A stretch of DNA of 64,000 nt from Candidatus Fusicatenibacter intestinigallinarum (GCA_019119555.1 DWWU01000013.1:1-64000), one strand, 5' to 3'; shown: positions 35,181 through 43,552, counted from the stretch's first letter. Numbers and translations: made by a program. Notes: generated by a model from the sequence alone, not told the origin.

Positions 35181-35771
35181 ATGGAATTGATGAACCTTTT
35201 GCTGAAACGAAGAAGTGTGCGGAACTATACGGGAGATCCGGTTCCGCGGGAGAAACTGGAGGCAATTCTGGAGGCCGGGCTTTCTTCGGCTTCCGGGCGG
35301 AACAGGAAGCCCTGGGAGCTTGTTGTCATGTCGGACCGGGATATACTGGAAAAGCTTTCTCACTGCCGTACCGGCGCGGCGCGGATGCTGGAGAAGGCCG
35401 GCTGTGCGATTCTGGTATTTGCGGATCCGGAAAAAACGCACGTCTGGACGGAAGACTGCTCCATGGTTATGAGCAATATGCATCTGATGGCTGCCAGTCT
35501 GGGACTGGGAAGCTGCTGGATTCAGGGACGGCTTCGTTTTGCAGAAAACGGGGAATCGACAGAGGGCTTCTGCCGGAGACTTCTGGGTGTTCCTGAGGAA
35601 TATGCGCTGGAGGCAATTCTTTCTGTGGGAATTCCGGCGGCGGTTCCGGAACCACACAAACCGGAGGAACTGAAAAAAGACAAAGTGCATTGGGAGAGCT
35701 GGAAGTCAAAAACCCCGCAGCAAGCTACGGGGCATCAAACTTGTAGCGCAGCAGAGCTGCGGGGTATTTGA
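35181..35771 (+). CDS. Nitroreductase family protein
   Basis: A 196-aa FMN-dependent oxidoreductase. RRSVRNYTGDPVPREKLE (residues 10-27) is the family's N-terminal signature, SASGRNRKPWELVV binds FMN phosphate, and LGLGSCWIQGR and LSVGIPA follow. Such enzymes reduce quinones, nitro compounds or flavins with NAD(P)H. The start ATG follows AAGGAGGA. The native protein seems to end at about WESWK. The final residues KTPQQATGHQTCSAAELRG plus Ile and the stop come from a dispersed element, as in the ABC exporter at 14946. The extension probably does not disturb the fold but is not native. Confidence 0.9.
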   Translation: MELMNLLLKRRSVRNYTGDPVPREKLEAILEAGLSSASGRNRKPWELVVMSDRDILEKLSHCRTGAARMLEKAGCAILVFADPEKTHVWTEDCSMVMSNMHLMAASLGLGSCWIQGRLRFAENGESTEGFCRRLLGVPEEYALEAILSVGIPAAVPEPHKPEELKKDKVHWESWKSKTPQQATGHQTCSAAELRGI

Positions 35772-35826
35772 CCCTCGCGGCAGGTCTGCACTTCGTTTCG
35801 GTCGGTGCTAACCGTGTGCCACCGGC
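35706..35826 (+). repeat. Dispersed element, copy 2 (tail-donating family)
   Basis: 121 bp that differ from copy 1 (16710-16830) at only two positions. It begins inside the nitroreductase 3' end. The right part present in copy 1 is missing: from 35827 the sequence switches to a fragment of the palindromic family (GGCTGAACCGTTGAC). Confidence 0.88.
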
Positions 35827-35841
35827 TGAACCGTTGACAAA

Positions 35842-35882
35842 ATCCCCCTGCAGCATGGCATCCTGTCACGCTGCAGGGGGAT
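35842..35882. terminator. 13-bp perfect hairpin between convergent genes
   Basis: ATCCCCCTGCAGC (35842-35854) pairs with GCTGCAGGGGGAT (35870-35882). It lacks a U-run but sits between convergent genes and may end transcription from either side. Confidence 0.5.
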
Positions 35883-35892
35883 CTGTCATCTG

Positions 35893-37596
35893 TCAAAGTT
35901 TCCAACGCCGATATCGGTTAAACGCGGCCAGCACTTCCTGTTTTCTCGGCATTGCCAGGTTCACCGGAAGGTAGTTTCCTTCCGCCAGACCGGCCAGCCC
36001 TTCTTTTTCCACCAACGCAAAGACTTTATCCACCGCCTGCTGCATGGTGGTTTTTCCATTAACCACATTTTTCTGGACCCAGGTAAGCATCCAGCCGATG
36101 GCCAGCGTCTGCTCCGAATCGGCAATCTGTTCCAGGCCCCGAAGAATCAGGTTCTCCCGGTTCAGCTGAATCTGGTCTTTTCCCATCACTTTCATTTTTA
36201 TACGGTCTTCCCGGACAAAATCCGCATCTCTTCCCGGACACCGGTCAAAGGACGGCTTCCCGGGCTGTTCCTTCGGAATCGAGACGGCGGGAAAGCTTTC
36301 CGCCTCTTTTTTCGCGAATTCGGTGATGTCTTTGGGACGATACTGTTCCATCTGCAGAATACAGTCGGCGATATGGAAATAGGCGCCCGAACTTCCGGCT
36401 ACCAGAATCGTCGAGATTCCACAGGCCTCAGACAGATACCGGGCTCTCTCGATAAACGGAGTGATCGGCTCCTGATTCCGGTGAACGACCCTCTGCATCA
36501 GCTCATCACGCACCATAAAGTTTGTCGCGCTGGTATCCTCATCGATCAGCAGAAGTCTGGTTCCGCTCTCCATCGCTTCCACCACATTGGCTGCCTGGGA
36601 GGTACTCCCGCTGGCGTCTTCAGTGTAAAAGGCTTTCGTGTCCTTTCCGCTGGGCAGATCGTTGACAAACATGGAAATATCCGTCTTCTTGATGCTCCGC
36701 CCGTCCTCCGCCCGGATTTTCACGGCGGTGCTGTCCGTGATCACATATTCTCTTCCGTCTCCGGCGATATGGTTGTAGACTCCTGCTTCCAGCGCTTTCA
36801 GCAGCGTGGATTTCCCATGATAGCCGCCTCCCGCAATCAACGTGATTCCCCGGCGGATTCCCATTCCTTTCACCGTTCCCCTGTGAGGAAGCTCCATCGT
36901 CACTTCCATTGTCTCCGGTGAGACAAAGGGCACGCCGGAACGCATCGGCCGCTGAGAGACTCCGGATTCTCTGGGGAGCACCGAACCATTGGCCACAAAA
37001 GCGCAAAGACCGAGCTCAGGAAGCTGGGCGCGGACAGAGGCCTGATCGTCCGCCAGATCCACCGCTTTACGCACCGCATCTTTGGAGATCCGGCTCCAGA
37101 ACAGTGTGCTCTCCACACATTCCGGAAGAAACTCAAAGAGAATCCGGATCAGCTCACCGGAGCAGATGGTCCTCCCTCTGGCCGGGAAGCCGATCTCCAT
37201 GCGGATTCTCACACTTCCGCTCTCCGGCTCAATCTGGCAGGCCGTCCGCTCCAGAATCTCCTGCCCCGGACGGCTCACCGCCATCAGCCCGCTCTTTCCT
37301 GAGCCTTTCGCCTTGTGATGAAACACCTCAATCTTTCTGCCGAACAGCCGCAGCAGATGGTCTTCCAGCGCGATTCTCCGGTGTTTTTCCCGGTAAAGCT
37401 CCTCCGGAAATCCTGCCTGCGATCCGTCCACCAGAACGCTTACCCGCGACGGGGTTGCAAACGGATCGCCCTGCACATGCTCAATAAAAAGGGTATAGCT
37501 GCCGAACCGGTAACCGCCCCGGGTATCTTTGTAGGCCGGATAGCTTTTCCTGTCTATCGCTTCAAGAATTCTTCTCAAATCTTCTGCTCGTTTCAT
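35893..37596 (-). CDS. ABC-class predicted ATPase (ABC_ATPase family)
   Basis: A 567-aa cytoplasmic protein of the predicted ABC-class ATPase family. The N-terminal domain (YPAYKDTRGGYRFGSYTLFIEHVQGDPFATPS) is typical. A P-loop GGGYHGKSTLL lies near residue 256 and a Walker B LLLIDEDTSATNFMVRD near residue 355. No membrane segment is seen. The biological role of the family is not established; its layout suggests binding of nucleic acid or another large ligand. I set the start at ATG 37596, with GGGAG 8 nt upstream; an upstream extension of the frame lacks a ribosome binding site. The convergent nitroreductase is unrelated. Confidence 0.87.
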   Translation of the reverse strand: MKRAEDLRRILEAIDRKSYPAYKDTRGGYRFGSYTLFIEHVQGDPFATPSRVSVLVDGSQAGFPEELYREKHRRIALEDHLLRLFGRKIEVFHHKAKGSGKSGLMAVSRPGQEILERTACQIEPESGSVRIRMEIGFPARGRTICSGELIRILFEFLPECVESTLFWSRISKDAVRKAVDLADDQASVRAQLPELGLCAFVANGSVLPRESGVSQRPMRSGVPFVSPETMEVTMELPHRGTVKGMGIRRGITLIAGGGYHGKSTLLKALEAGVYNHIAGDGREYVITDSTAVKIRAEDGRSIKKTDISMFVNDLPSGKDTKAFYTEDASGSTSQAANVVEAMESGTRLLLIDEDTSATNFMVRDELMQRVVHRNQEPITPFIERARYLSEACGISTILVAGSSGAYFHIADCILQMEQYRPKDITEFAKKEAESFPAVSIPKEQPGKPSFDRCPGRDADFVREDRIKMKVMGKDQIQLNRENLILRGLEQIADSEQTLAIGWMLTWVQKNVVNGKTTMQQAVDKVFALVEKEGLAGLAEGNYLPVNLAMPRKQEVLAAFNRYRRWKL

Positions 37597-37634
37597 GCCT
37601 GAATCTCCCTGTCCATCAATTTGTATTATTACCA

Positions 37635-37725
37635 GCTCATCTGGCTGAACAATTATCATTCCGTTGCAATTCAGTCAGGTCTGTGCATCTTGCTGCACAG
37701 ACCGTACGAACGCTACGCCTGTGAA
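37635..37725. repeat. Composite palindromic repeat, partial
   Basis: Contains ATCTGGCTGAACAATTATC, GGTCTGTGCA/TGCACAGACC and CGTACGAACGCTACGCCTGTG. The aminotransferase stop (TAG, 37713-37715) lies in its last segment. Confidence 0.75.
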
Positions 37726-38909
37726 CAGAAATAACGCTCCGCCAGCTTTTTAAACGCCGGGAGCGCCCGCTCGATCTGTTCCGTCGTTACGCAGTAAGCA
37801 ATTCTCACATATCCCGGGCATCCGAAATCATCGGCCGGGACGAGAAGCAGCTCCTGCTCCTTCGCCTTCTCACAGAATGCTTCCGCATCCGGCTCCAGCG
37901 CCCGGACAAACAGATAGAAAGCTCCGTCCGGATGCACACAGGTATACCCATAGCTTTCCAGCGCCTCATACAGAAGATCCCGGTTCTTCCGGTAAACGGA
38001 AAGATCCGACACCATTCCCTGGCAGCGGGCAATCACATGCTGCGCCATCGCCGGCGCACACACATAGCCCAGCGCACGTCCTGCTCCGCAGACCGCCGCA
38101 TACAGATCCTCCGCGTCTGCCGCCTCGTCCGGCACCAGAATATAACCGATCCGCTCTCCGGGCATGGACAGAGATTTGCTGTAAGAATAACATACCACAG
38201 TATCCCGGTAATATTTTGTCAGATACGGCACAAAAACATCCCCGTATACCAGTTCCCGGTACGGTTCGTCGGCGATCAGATAGATTGTGTGGCCGTACTC
38301 CTTCTCCTTGCTCTCCAGAAACGCCGCCAGCCTTACAATGCTTTCCTCGGTGAAGACAACACCGGACGGATTGTTCGGAGAATTTACGAAGATTCCCTTC
38401 GTTCGCTCACTGACCGCCGCTTCCAGCCGGTCAAAATCAATCTGGAACGTTGCGCCGTCTGTGGCAACGGGAACAAAACGTCCGCCGGCCGCCTCCACGA
38501 ACACCTTATACTCTGGAAAATATGGGGTAAAGATGATGTATTCGTCTCCTGGAACTGTCATCGCTTCCAGCGTAATGCGCAGGGAAGCCGCGGCTCCACA
38601 GGTCATATAAAGGTTGTCAGGACGGAAGCTGGTCTGAAATCTGCGGTTCAGATCATCGGCAATCGCCTTGCGGACCTCAAAATCTCCCTGCGCAGAGGTA
38701 TAGCCGAACAGATAAACGTCGTCCCTGGTATCCAGCAGTTCTTTCATGACCTGATGTACTTTCTCCGGCGCCGGGACATTTGGATTTCCCAGGCTGAAAT
38801 CAAAAACATTTTCCGCTCCGATTTCCGCCGCACGCTTTTTGCTGTACTCAAAAATCTCCCGGATCACTGACCGGTTCTTTCCCAATTCTGTCATTTTTTC
38901 TGAAATCAT
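37713..38909 (-). CDS. PLP-dependent aminotransferase, aspartate aminotransferase fold
   Basis: A 398-aa class I/II aminotransferase. Signatures are FSLGNPNVPAPE (N-terminal), NSPNNPSGVV, IADEPYRELVY and the PLP lysine in CYSYSKSLSMPGERIGY (about residue 238), with RIAYC near the C-terminus binding the substrate carboxylate. Amino acid specificity cannot be deduced. The start is ATG 38909, with AGGAG 8 nt upstream; the GTG three codons earlier overlaps that Shine-Dalgarno sequence. The gene ends in a dispersed repeat. Confidence 0.9.
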   Translation of the reverse strand: MISEKMTELGKNRSVIREIFEYSKKRAAEIGAENVFDFSLGNPNVPAPEKVHQVMKELLDTRDDVYLFGYTSAQGDFEVRKAIADDLNRRFQTSFRPDNLYMTCGAAASLRITLEAMTVPGDEYIIFTPYFPEYKVFVEAAGGRFVPVATDGATFQIDFDRLEAAVSERTKGIFVNSPNNPSGVVFTEESIVRLAAFLESKEKEYGHTIYLIADEPYRELVYGDVFVPYLTKYYRDTVVCYSYSKSLSMPGERIGYILVPDEAADAEDLYAAVCGAGRALGYVCAPAMAQHVIARCQGMVSDLSVYRKNRDLLYEALESYGYTCVHPDGAFYLFVRALEPDAEAFCEKAKEQELLLVPADDFGCPGYVRIAYCVTTEQIERALPAFKKLAERYFCSQA

Positions 38910-38967
38910 CTTTCCCACTCCTTTTTATGTTTCTTTTACTTTATCTTTAAGTTGCCCGACAAATGGC

Positions 38968-39132
38968 ATGAGACACGGATTGCTCCGCACTCCGTGCTCC
39001 CGCAACCCTGAAAACACCTCAGATCCGCTCATTTTTCTTCGAAAAACGTCTGCTTTTCGGTGTTTTGCGCTCCCCAGAGTCATAAAATTTCATGCAGGCA
39101 TGAAATTTATGAACTTTTGTCGCCTGTCTCAT
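38968..39132. repeat. 165-bp element with 8-bp terminal inverted repeats
   Basis: It is bounded by ATGAGACA (38968-38975) and TGTCTCAT (39125-39132). Inside are hairpins CACGGA/TCCGTG, AAAACACC/GGTGTTTT and the perfect AAATTTCATGC-AG-GCATGAAATTT. It has no transposase, so it looks like a small non-autonomous element or structured repeat. It covers the 3' end of the PlsY-like gene. Confidence 0.65.
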
Positions 39133-39738
39133 TTTATCAAACGCCGGCAGAAAAGTAAATGTCAGCGGTTCCCTCTCTCCCGTCCGGATATGGCGCCAGC
39201 AGACGACCGCGGAGATCCCCAGACAGCCCAGCCGCCACGCCGGAAACATGGCCGTCCGCAGGCAGCCGACAGCAAAACACAGGAACGTCAGCACGGAACG
39301 GTACAGATTCGGCCGAACCACCAGCACCAGGGAGAACAGGAGATACAGGGCCGCCAGCAGAAGCGCCGGTTTCAGAAACGGGTACATCCCCAGCAGAACG
39401 CCAAAGGATACGGCGATCGCTTTTCCGCCCTCTTTCACATGCAGCAGCGGCCAGGCGTGTCCGATCACCGGAGCCAGCAGAATCAGGGAAAATGCCGGAT
39501 CCTCCGGCTGCAGATGGTTCAGCGCCAGGTGCACCGGAAGAAAGCCCTTGCCCAGTTCCAGCAGAAGCACGACTGTGCCCACCAGCGGACCCGCCGCCAC
39601 AAATGCATTGAACGTTCCCGGATTCCGGTCCTCTCCCGCCCGGGTGACGTCCACATGGCAGAGCATCTGCGGCACGATTCTGGCAAACAGAATGCTCCCG
39701 CTGAGATACCCCAGAAGCACATAGAAAATTTCACGCAT
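39019..39738 (-). CDS. PlsY-like glycerol-3-phosphate acyltransferase, divergent
   Basis: A 239-aa membrane protein with about five hydrophobic segments. PlsY transfers an acyl group from acyl-phosphate to glycerol-3-phosphate to start phospholipid synthesis. The three motifs are recognisable but altered: YLSGSILFA, DRNPGTFNAF (normally GSGN-x-GATN) and GHAWPLLHVKEGGKAIA (normally ending GGKG). It may therefore be a specialised paralogue. The GT28 gene upstream on the same strand points to glycolipid synthesis. The last 37 residues, from MRQATKVHKFHACMKF onward, are basic, are encoded inside the 165-bp element and are probably not native. Confidence 0.78.
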   Translation of the reverse strand: MREIFYVLLGYLSGSILFARIVPQMLCHVDVTRAGEDRNPGTFNAFVAAGPLVGTVVLLLELGKGFLPVHLALNHLQPEDPAFSLILLAPVIGHAWPLLHVKEGGKAIAVSFGVLLGMYPFLKPALLLAALYLLFSLVLVVRPNLYRSVLTFLCFAVGCLRTAMFPAWRLGCLGISAVVCWRHIRTGEREPLTFTFLPAFDKMRQATKVHKFHACMKFYDSGERKTPKSRRFSKKNERI

Positions 39739-39793
39739 CCTCTCACCCTCCTGTTTCTCACCGCCGCGATGCCGCAGCTTTTTCCTCTTCTTC

Positions 39794-39821
39794 GCAGCCC
39801 TTCCGCCGGCGGAACGGCTGC
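39794..39821. repeat. Dispersed palindromic repeat variant
   Basis: GCAGCCCTTCCGCC/GGCGGAACGGCTGC pair with one mismatch. It lies just after the GT28 stop, between it and the PlsY-like gene. Confidence 0.65.
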
Positions 39822-39825
39822 TCCC

Positions 39826-40935
39826 TCAGCAGTTACGTTCCAGCAGCCGGACAATCTCTTCCGCAGCCTGCGGATGCATATTTTCCTTCTGTGCCTGACG
39901 CATCCGCTCCCTGGCGCCGTCCTGCTGCATCAGCCGCCGTCCCTCCTCGATCTGGCGCGCTCTCGTTCCTGCAGCCACCGACATTCCCCGGAAGCAGAAA
40001 AACTCCAGATTTTTCTCCTCACATCCCGGAATCGGCGTCGTGTGGATGATCGGTATTCCGGTCACCGCGGCTTCCGTGCTGCTGAGGCCGCCGGGCTTTG
40101 TAAAAATCACGTCGCTGGCCGCCATGTATTCTGCCACATGGCGGGTATAACCCACCACACGGACGTTCGGATTCCCGTGAAACTGGAAACGCAGCGTGCG
40201 CTCACGGCGTTTATTGTTTCCGCAGATAATCACAATCTGCTCCCCGTTTTTATTTCCCTGCTCCAGTTCTCTGGCAAAAAGATGAATCTTGCCGAACCCC
40301 ATACTGCCGCTCATCACCAGAAAGATCTTCCTGTCCTTCGGCAGCTGCAGATGATCCCGCACGCCGTCTCTGCTCATGGGACGGACAAACTGCCGCCGCA
40401 CCGGAATTCCCAGCGGCAGAAGTTTTTCCCTGGGAATCCCGTAGGACGCAAACTCTTCCACCAGATCTTCGTGTGGAATCACATAGTAATCACAGTCTGT
40501 CTCCTCCCAGAAGGGAATGCAGGTATAGTCGGTGGCAATTGCCACAGTTTTCTGGGGCAGCCAGCCTTTTTTCTTCATATAGGTAAAGGTTTCCGCCGGA
40601 TAGAGATGCGGCGTCACCAGCACATCAAAATGTTCCTTTTCCAGATAACGTTTCAGGGGTTTTGCCAGACGCGCGTTGGCATGGTAAACCGGAGACTTGA
40701 ATCTGATTTTCCGGACCAGTTCTCCGGCGCGGTAAATCATCCCGAAGGCCCACGGCATCAGGGTAACCGTTTTCACATATCCGCCTCCCACCAGCGCAGA
40801 GGTATGTTTTCCCCCAAAACTCATCATATCCAGCATGACGGCTTCATGCCCCTGAAGCTCCAGCTGCTCCTTGATCGCCAGACCGGCGGCGTTATGTCCT
40901 TCTCCTGTGTTACAGGACAGTATCAGTACTCTCAT
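39826..40935 (-). CDS. GT28-family diacylglycerol glycosyltransferase (MGDG synthase-like)
   Basis: A 369-aa peripheral membrane glycosyltransferase similar to UgtP/MGDG synthases, which add glucose or galactose from a UDP-sugar to diacylglycerol. The N-terminal domain shows LSCNTGEGHNAAG (residues 6-18, acceptor site), the middle FLVMSGSMGFGK, and the C-terminal GT28 domain VVGYTRHVAEYMAASDVIFTKPGG with LSSTEAAVTGIPII (nucleotide-sugar site). It lies 87 bp upstream of the PlsY-like gene on the same strand, making a likely membrane-lipid pair. Confidence 0.88.
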   Translation of the reverse strand: MRVLILSCNTGEGHNAAGLAIKEQLELQGHEAVMLDMMSFGGKHTSALVGGGYVKTVTLMPWAFGMIYRAGELVRKIRFKSPVYHANARLAKPLKRYLEKEHFDVLVTPHLYPAETFTYMKKKGWLPQKTVAIATDYTCIPFWEETDCDYYVIPHEDLVEEFASYGIPREKLLPLGIPVRRQFVRPMSRDGVRDHLQLPKDRKIFLVMSGSMGFGKIHLFARELEQGNKNGEQIVIICGNNKRRERTLRFQFHGNPNVRVVGYTRHVAEYMAASDVIFTKPGGLSSTEAAVTGIPIIHTTPIPGCEEKNLEFFCFRGMSVAAGTRARQIEEGRRLMQQDGARERMRQAQKENMHPQAAEEIVRLLERNC

Positions 40936-41023
40936 TTGTCTGTTTCCTTTTCTTTCTTAACATTCCTTTATTATATCAGACTGCGCAGATGCGTCAAGGT
41001 GGAGAACCTGCGGGCATCCGGAA

Positions 41024-41052
41024 TTGTGCTTTGGCGCGGAATCGTTTATAAT
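41024..41052 (+). promoter_or_regulatory. Promoter of the DUF1624 gene
   Basis: TTGTGC (41024-41029), a 17-bp spacer and TATAAT (41047-41052), followed by GGGGAGG. Confidence 0.65.
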
Positions 41053-41111
41053 AGGGGAGGCAGTTTGGAATCGCAAGATATGTTTACTCTGTTTGGTCTG
41101 AGGTGATAGAT

Positions 41112-41849
41112 TTGAAAAAAAGATTTTATCTGATTGACGGAATTCGCGGACTGGCGATTGTGAATATGGTGTTGTTCCATTTTCTTTACGATGTGTTTAT
41201 TCTGTACGGACACCAGCCGGACTGGTATGCACGGACGGGAACGTTTTTCTGGCAGCAGGCGATCTGCTGGACCTTTCTTCTGATTTCCGGTATGGTCTGG
41301 CCGCTGGGACGGAAGGGAAACCTGAAACGGGGTCTTCTCCTGAATTTCTGGGGGCTGGTGATCTCGGCGGTTACCTGTGTCGCGGAACCCCAGGCAGCTG
41401 TCTGGTTCGGCATCCTGAATTTTATCGGCTGTGCAGTGCTTCTGATGCTGCTTCTGGATCGGGTCTTCTGCAGGATTCCGCCGGCAGTTGGCATCCTCGG
41501 GAGCATGCTTTTATTTTTTCTGTTCCGGGACGTACAGCAGGGAGTGCTCGGTCTGGCCGCGCATCCGCTGGCGGTTCTTCCGGACTGGCTGTATCAGTCA
41601 AAGCTTCTGACTCCCCTTGGATTTCCGTTTCCGGGCTTCCGGTCCAGCGATTACTTTCCGCTGCTGCCATGGTTTTTTCTGTTTTCGGCCGGCTACTTTT
41701 TCTGCCCGATTCTGCAGAAAAGCCAGAAACTTCAGGAGCTGTTTTCTGTCCGGATTCCCGTGCTCTCAAAACTGGGAACCTGGAGCATCTGGATTTACCT
41801 GATCCATCAGCCGGTAGCAATGGGAATCTGTATGCTGCTGTTTGGCTGA
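41112..41849 (+). CDS. DUF1624 (heparan-alpha-glucosaminide N-acetyltransferase-like) membrane protein
   Basis: A 245-aa protein with about seven hydrophobic segments. The opening RFYLIDGIRGLAIVNMVLFHFLYDV is the DUF1624 signature, with the His thought to carry the acyl group in the related lysosomal acetyltransferase. It probably acylates an envelope sugar or lipid, but the substrate is unknown. I chose TTG 41112 as the start because AGGTG lies 6 nt upstream; an in-frame GTG at 41103 lies inside that Shine-Dalgarno sequence. It ends at a bidirectional terminator facing the SASP gene. Confidence 0.85.
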   Translation: MKKRFYLIDGIRGLAIVNMVLFHFLYDVFILYGHQPDWYARTGTFFWQQAICWTFLLISGMVWPLGRKGNLKRGLLLNFWGLVISAVTCVAEPQAAVWFGILNFIGCAVLLMLLLDRVFCRIPPAVGILGSMLLFFLFRDVQQGVLGLAAHPLAVLPDWLYQSKLLTPLGFPFPGFRSSDYFPLLPWFFLFSAGYFFCPILQKSQKLQELFSVRIPVLSKLGTWSIWIYLIHQPVAMGICMLLFG

Positions 41850-41850
41850 C

Positions 41851-41906
41851 AAAAACCCCGAACCTCCGGGGCACGCGAATTGTGCCGGGAGATTTCGGGG
41901 TTTTTT
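41851..41906. terminator. Bidirectional terminator
   Basis: AAAAACCCCGAA (41851-41862) pairs with TTCGGGGTTTTTT (41894-41906), with an inner stem CCGGGGCAC/GTGCCGGG. T-runs on both strands suit the convergent DUF1624 and SASP genes. Confidence 0.88.
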
Positions 41907-41907
41907 C

Positions 41908-41936
41908 GTAACCGTTCAGCCAGCGGAACACGGTAT
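41908..41936. repeat. Dispersed palindromic repeat
   Basis: GTAACCGTTCAGCCAGCGGA, then ACACGGTATC, which breaks the symmetry. It lies between the terminator and the SASP stop. Confidence 0.7.
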
Positions 41937-41955
41937 CCGCCCGTTGAAAATTTAC

Positions 41956-42171
41956 TCATTTCTGCTGCGTCTCATCCGGATGGACCTGCTGTGCCATCTC
42001 TCTCTTTCTCCGTGTCACCAGACCGCCGATGCGTCCTGTCTCTTTCGCGGTGAGGGTTCTCCAGCCGTCCTCCAGCACACGGTCCAGAAGTCCCAGTTCA
42101 CCTGCAATTTCATATTTCAGTACTTCGTCCGGTGTAAGATTGTTCAGATCTATTTTCTTTTTTCCAGCCAA
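41956..42171 (-). CDS. Small acid-soluble spore protein, alpha/beta type
   Basis: A 71-aa DNA-coating protein of dormant spores. LTPDEVLKYEIAGELGLLDRV contains the GPR protease recognition segment (KYEIA), and GWRTLTAKETGRIGGLVTRRK is the conserved C-terminal DNA-binding motif. It starts with TTG 42171, about 12 nt after AAAGGAG, a wide spacing. It shows that the organism forms spores. It is monocistronic, flanked by palindromic repeats on both sides. Confidence 0.9.
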   Translation of the reverse strand: MAGKKKIDLNNLTPDEVLKYEIAGELGLLDRVLEDGWRTLTAKETGRIGGLVTRRKREMAQQVHPDETQQK

Positions 42172-42223
42172 GAAACAGCCACACTCCTTTCCTCTGACAG
42201 TTTCCGTAAACCGCCTTTTTTTC

Positions 42224-42251
42224 GTAACCGTTCAGCTGGCTGAACGGTTAC
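42224..42251. repeat. Perfect copy of the palindromic repeat
   Basis: GTAACCGTTCAGC and GCTGAACGGTTAC: 13-bp arms that pair perfectly around TG. This is the cleanest copy of the core hairpin. Confidence 0.85.
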
Positions 42252-42368
42252 GCTCTTCCTGCAGCGCCTTTTCTGTTTCTATTTCAGAGTGTGACCTGTT
42301 TTTTCCTTTTTATTCAGTCTGCGGCTGTCCCGTTTCCCATACAGCGGAACGGATTTCAACTTTCAAAT

Positions 42369-42396
42369 GTAACAGTTCCTCCCGCTGAACTCTAAC
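42369..42396. repeat. Dispersed palindromic repeat
   Basis: GTAACAGTTCC and GCTGAACTCTAAC around TCCC. The stop codon of the HAAS gene (TAG, 42392-42394) lies within the right arm. Confidence 0.65.
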
Positions 42397-43180
42397 CTTC
42401 AAACTCTATTTTCGCCGCTCCGTCATTGACGGAAAGCTCCAGTCTTCTCTCTCCCTGGTCCTTTTCCAGAGAATTCCAGCTGCGCTGATCCCCAATCTCC
42501 AGAATTCCGTCTCCGACCGACGCCTGCCAGCCATATTCCTCCTGTGTTCCGGCCAGCGTTCCGCGCACCAGTCCGTCATGACATTCTATGGAAATCTCCG
42601 GGCTGTCCAGGCGGTCGCCGCTGATGACGCCATCCTTCACAGAGATCGTCAGCGCTTTTGAAGCCTTCAGTTTCCCTGCCGCCAGGTAACCGTCATTCAT
42701 CTCAAACGCAGCGGTTCCCACAGTAATGGTTCCGTTATTTTTCCACAGACCGTCCGGGAGCGTCACGCTCAGCATCTCTGCCTCCAGATTTCCGGTCTCA
42801 AAATACCCGCTGTTCCCCGTGGAATATCTGACTGTGTTTTCTGTGCGGAGTTCTGCGAAACTCAGAAATCCCACAGCCAGAAGCAAAACAAACCCGACGC
42901 CGATCACTCCAAGGGCGATCCACAGAGGCGCACGGCTCTTCCGCGGAGGAGGAACCGGTCTTTCATACACTCTCCGCCCGGCGGAATCCTGACTTCCTCC
43001 CGAATGAATCATCTCGGAAACCCTCTCCGGACTCCCAAGCTCCCGGATCACCTCCGCTTCCCGTTCCGGTCCTGCCGCTTCAAAATACTGCTCATAATAG
43101 TCCAGCGCGTCCTCCCGTTCCTCCCTGGGCAGATCCATGAGCAGTGTCTCCAGATGGTATAAAAATTCCTGTTTACTCAT
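42392..43180 (-). CDS. DUF1700/HAAS membrane protein with DUF4097-like outside domain
   Basis: A 262-aa protein. The N-terminal HAAS (DUF1700) domain (SKQEFLYHLETLLMDLPREEREDALDYYEQYF, residues 2-33, through LGSPERVSEMI) is followed by one membrane helix (about residues 86-108) and a C-terminal beta-rich domain resembling DUF4097 adhesin-like repeats. HAAS proteins work with a PadR repressor encoded just upstream, as here: the padR stop and this ATG overlap (ATGA). The start ATG 43180 follows GAGGAAGGG. The pair probably senses envelope stress. The stop is in a repeat. Confidence 0.85.
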   Translation of the reverse strand: MSKQEFLYHLETLLMDLPREEREDALDYYEQYFEAAGPEREAEVIRELGSPERVSEMIHSGGSQDSAGRRVYERPVPPPRKSRAPLWIALGVIGVGFVLLLAVGFLSFAELRTENTVRYSTGNSGYFETGNLEAEMLSVTLPDGLWKNNGTITVGTAAFEMNDGYLAAGKLKASKALTISVKDGVISGDRLDSPEISIECHDGLVRGTLAGTQEEYGWQASVGDGILEIGDQRSWNSLEKDQGERRLELSVNDGAAKIEFEG

Positions 43181-43500
43181 ATCCCTTCCTCCTCGCAAAA
43201 CAGTCTGTTGATTTTTTCTGTGTAATTCTTCCACTCAATCCGGTACAGACGAAGCTGTGCCTGCCCCTGTTCCGTAATTTTGTAATATCGCCGGTTCCGT
43301 CCGCCGAATTCCCGGTCATATGTGCTCAGGCATCCGTCCTTCTGCAGACGCCGCAGCACCGGATACATGGTGGATTCGGAAATGTCCAGCACTTTGCGGA
43401 CATCCTGCGTAATTTTATAGCCATAGGTTCCATCCTCTTCCTTTCCCACGACAGCAAGCACCACTGCATCCAGAAGGGCGGCTCCTGTATTGAATACCAT
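43177..43500 (-). CDS. PadR-family transcriptional regulator
   Basis: A 107-aa winged-helix repressor. TYGYKITQDV, ISESTMYPVLRRLQKDGCLSTYDREFGGRNRRYYKIT matches the PadR DNA-binding domain; a short C-terminal helix mediates dimer formation. It leads a two-gene operon with the HAAS protein. A perfect inverted repeat of 15-bp arms at 43607-43639, about 107 bp upstream, is a likely autoregulatory operator. Confidence 0.93.
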   Translation of the reverse strand: MVFNTGAALLDAVVLAVVGKEEDGTYGYKITQDVRKVLDISESTMYPVLRRLQKDGCLSTYDREFGGRNRRYYKITEQGQAQLRLYRIEWKNYTEKINRLFCEEEGI

Positions 43501-43552
43501 GCGATTCCTCCTTTCGTCTGCCGAGGCAGATCAGAACATCATTTTCCCGGTC

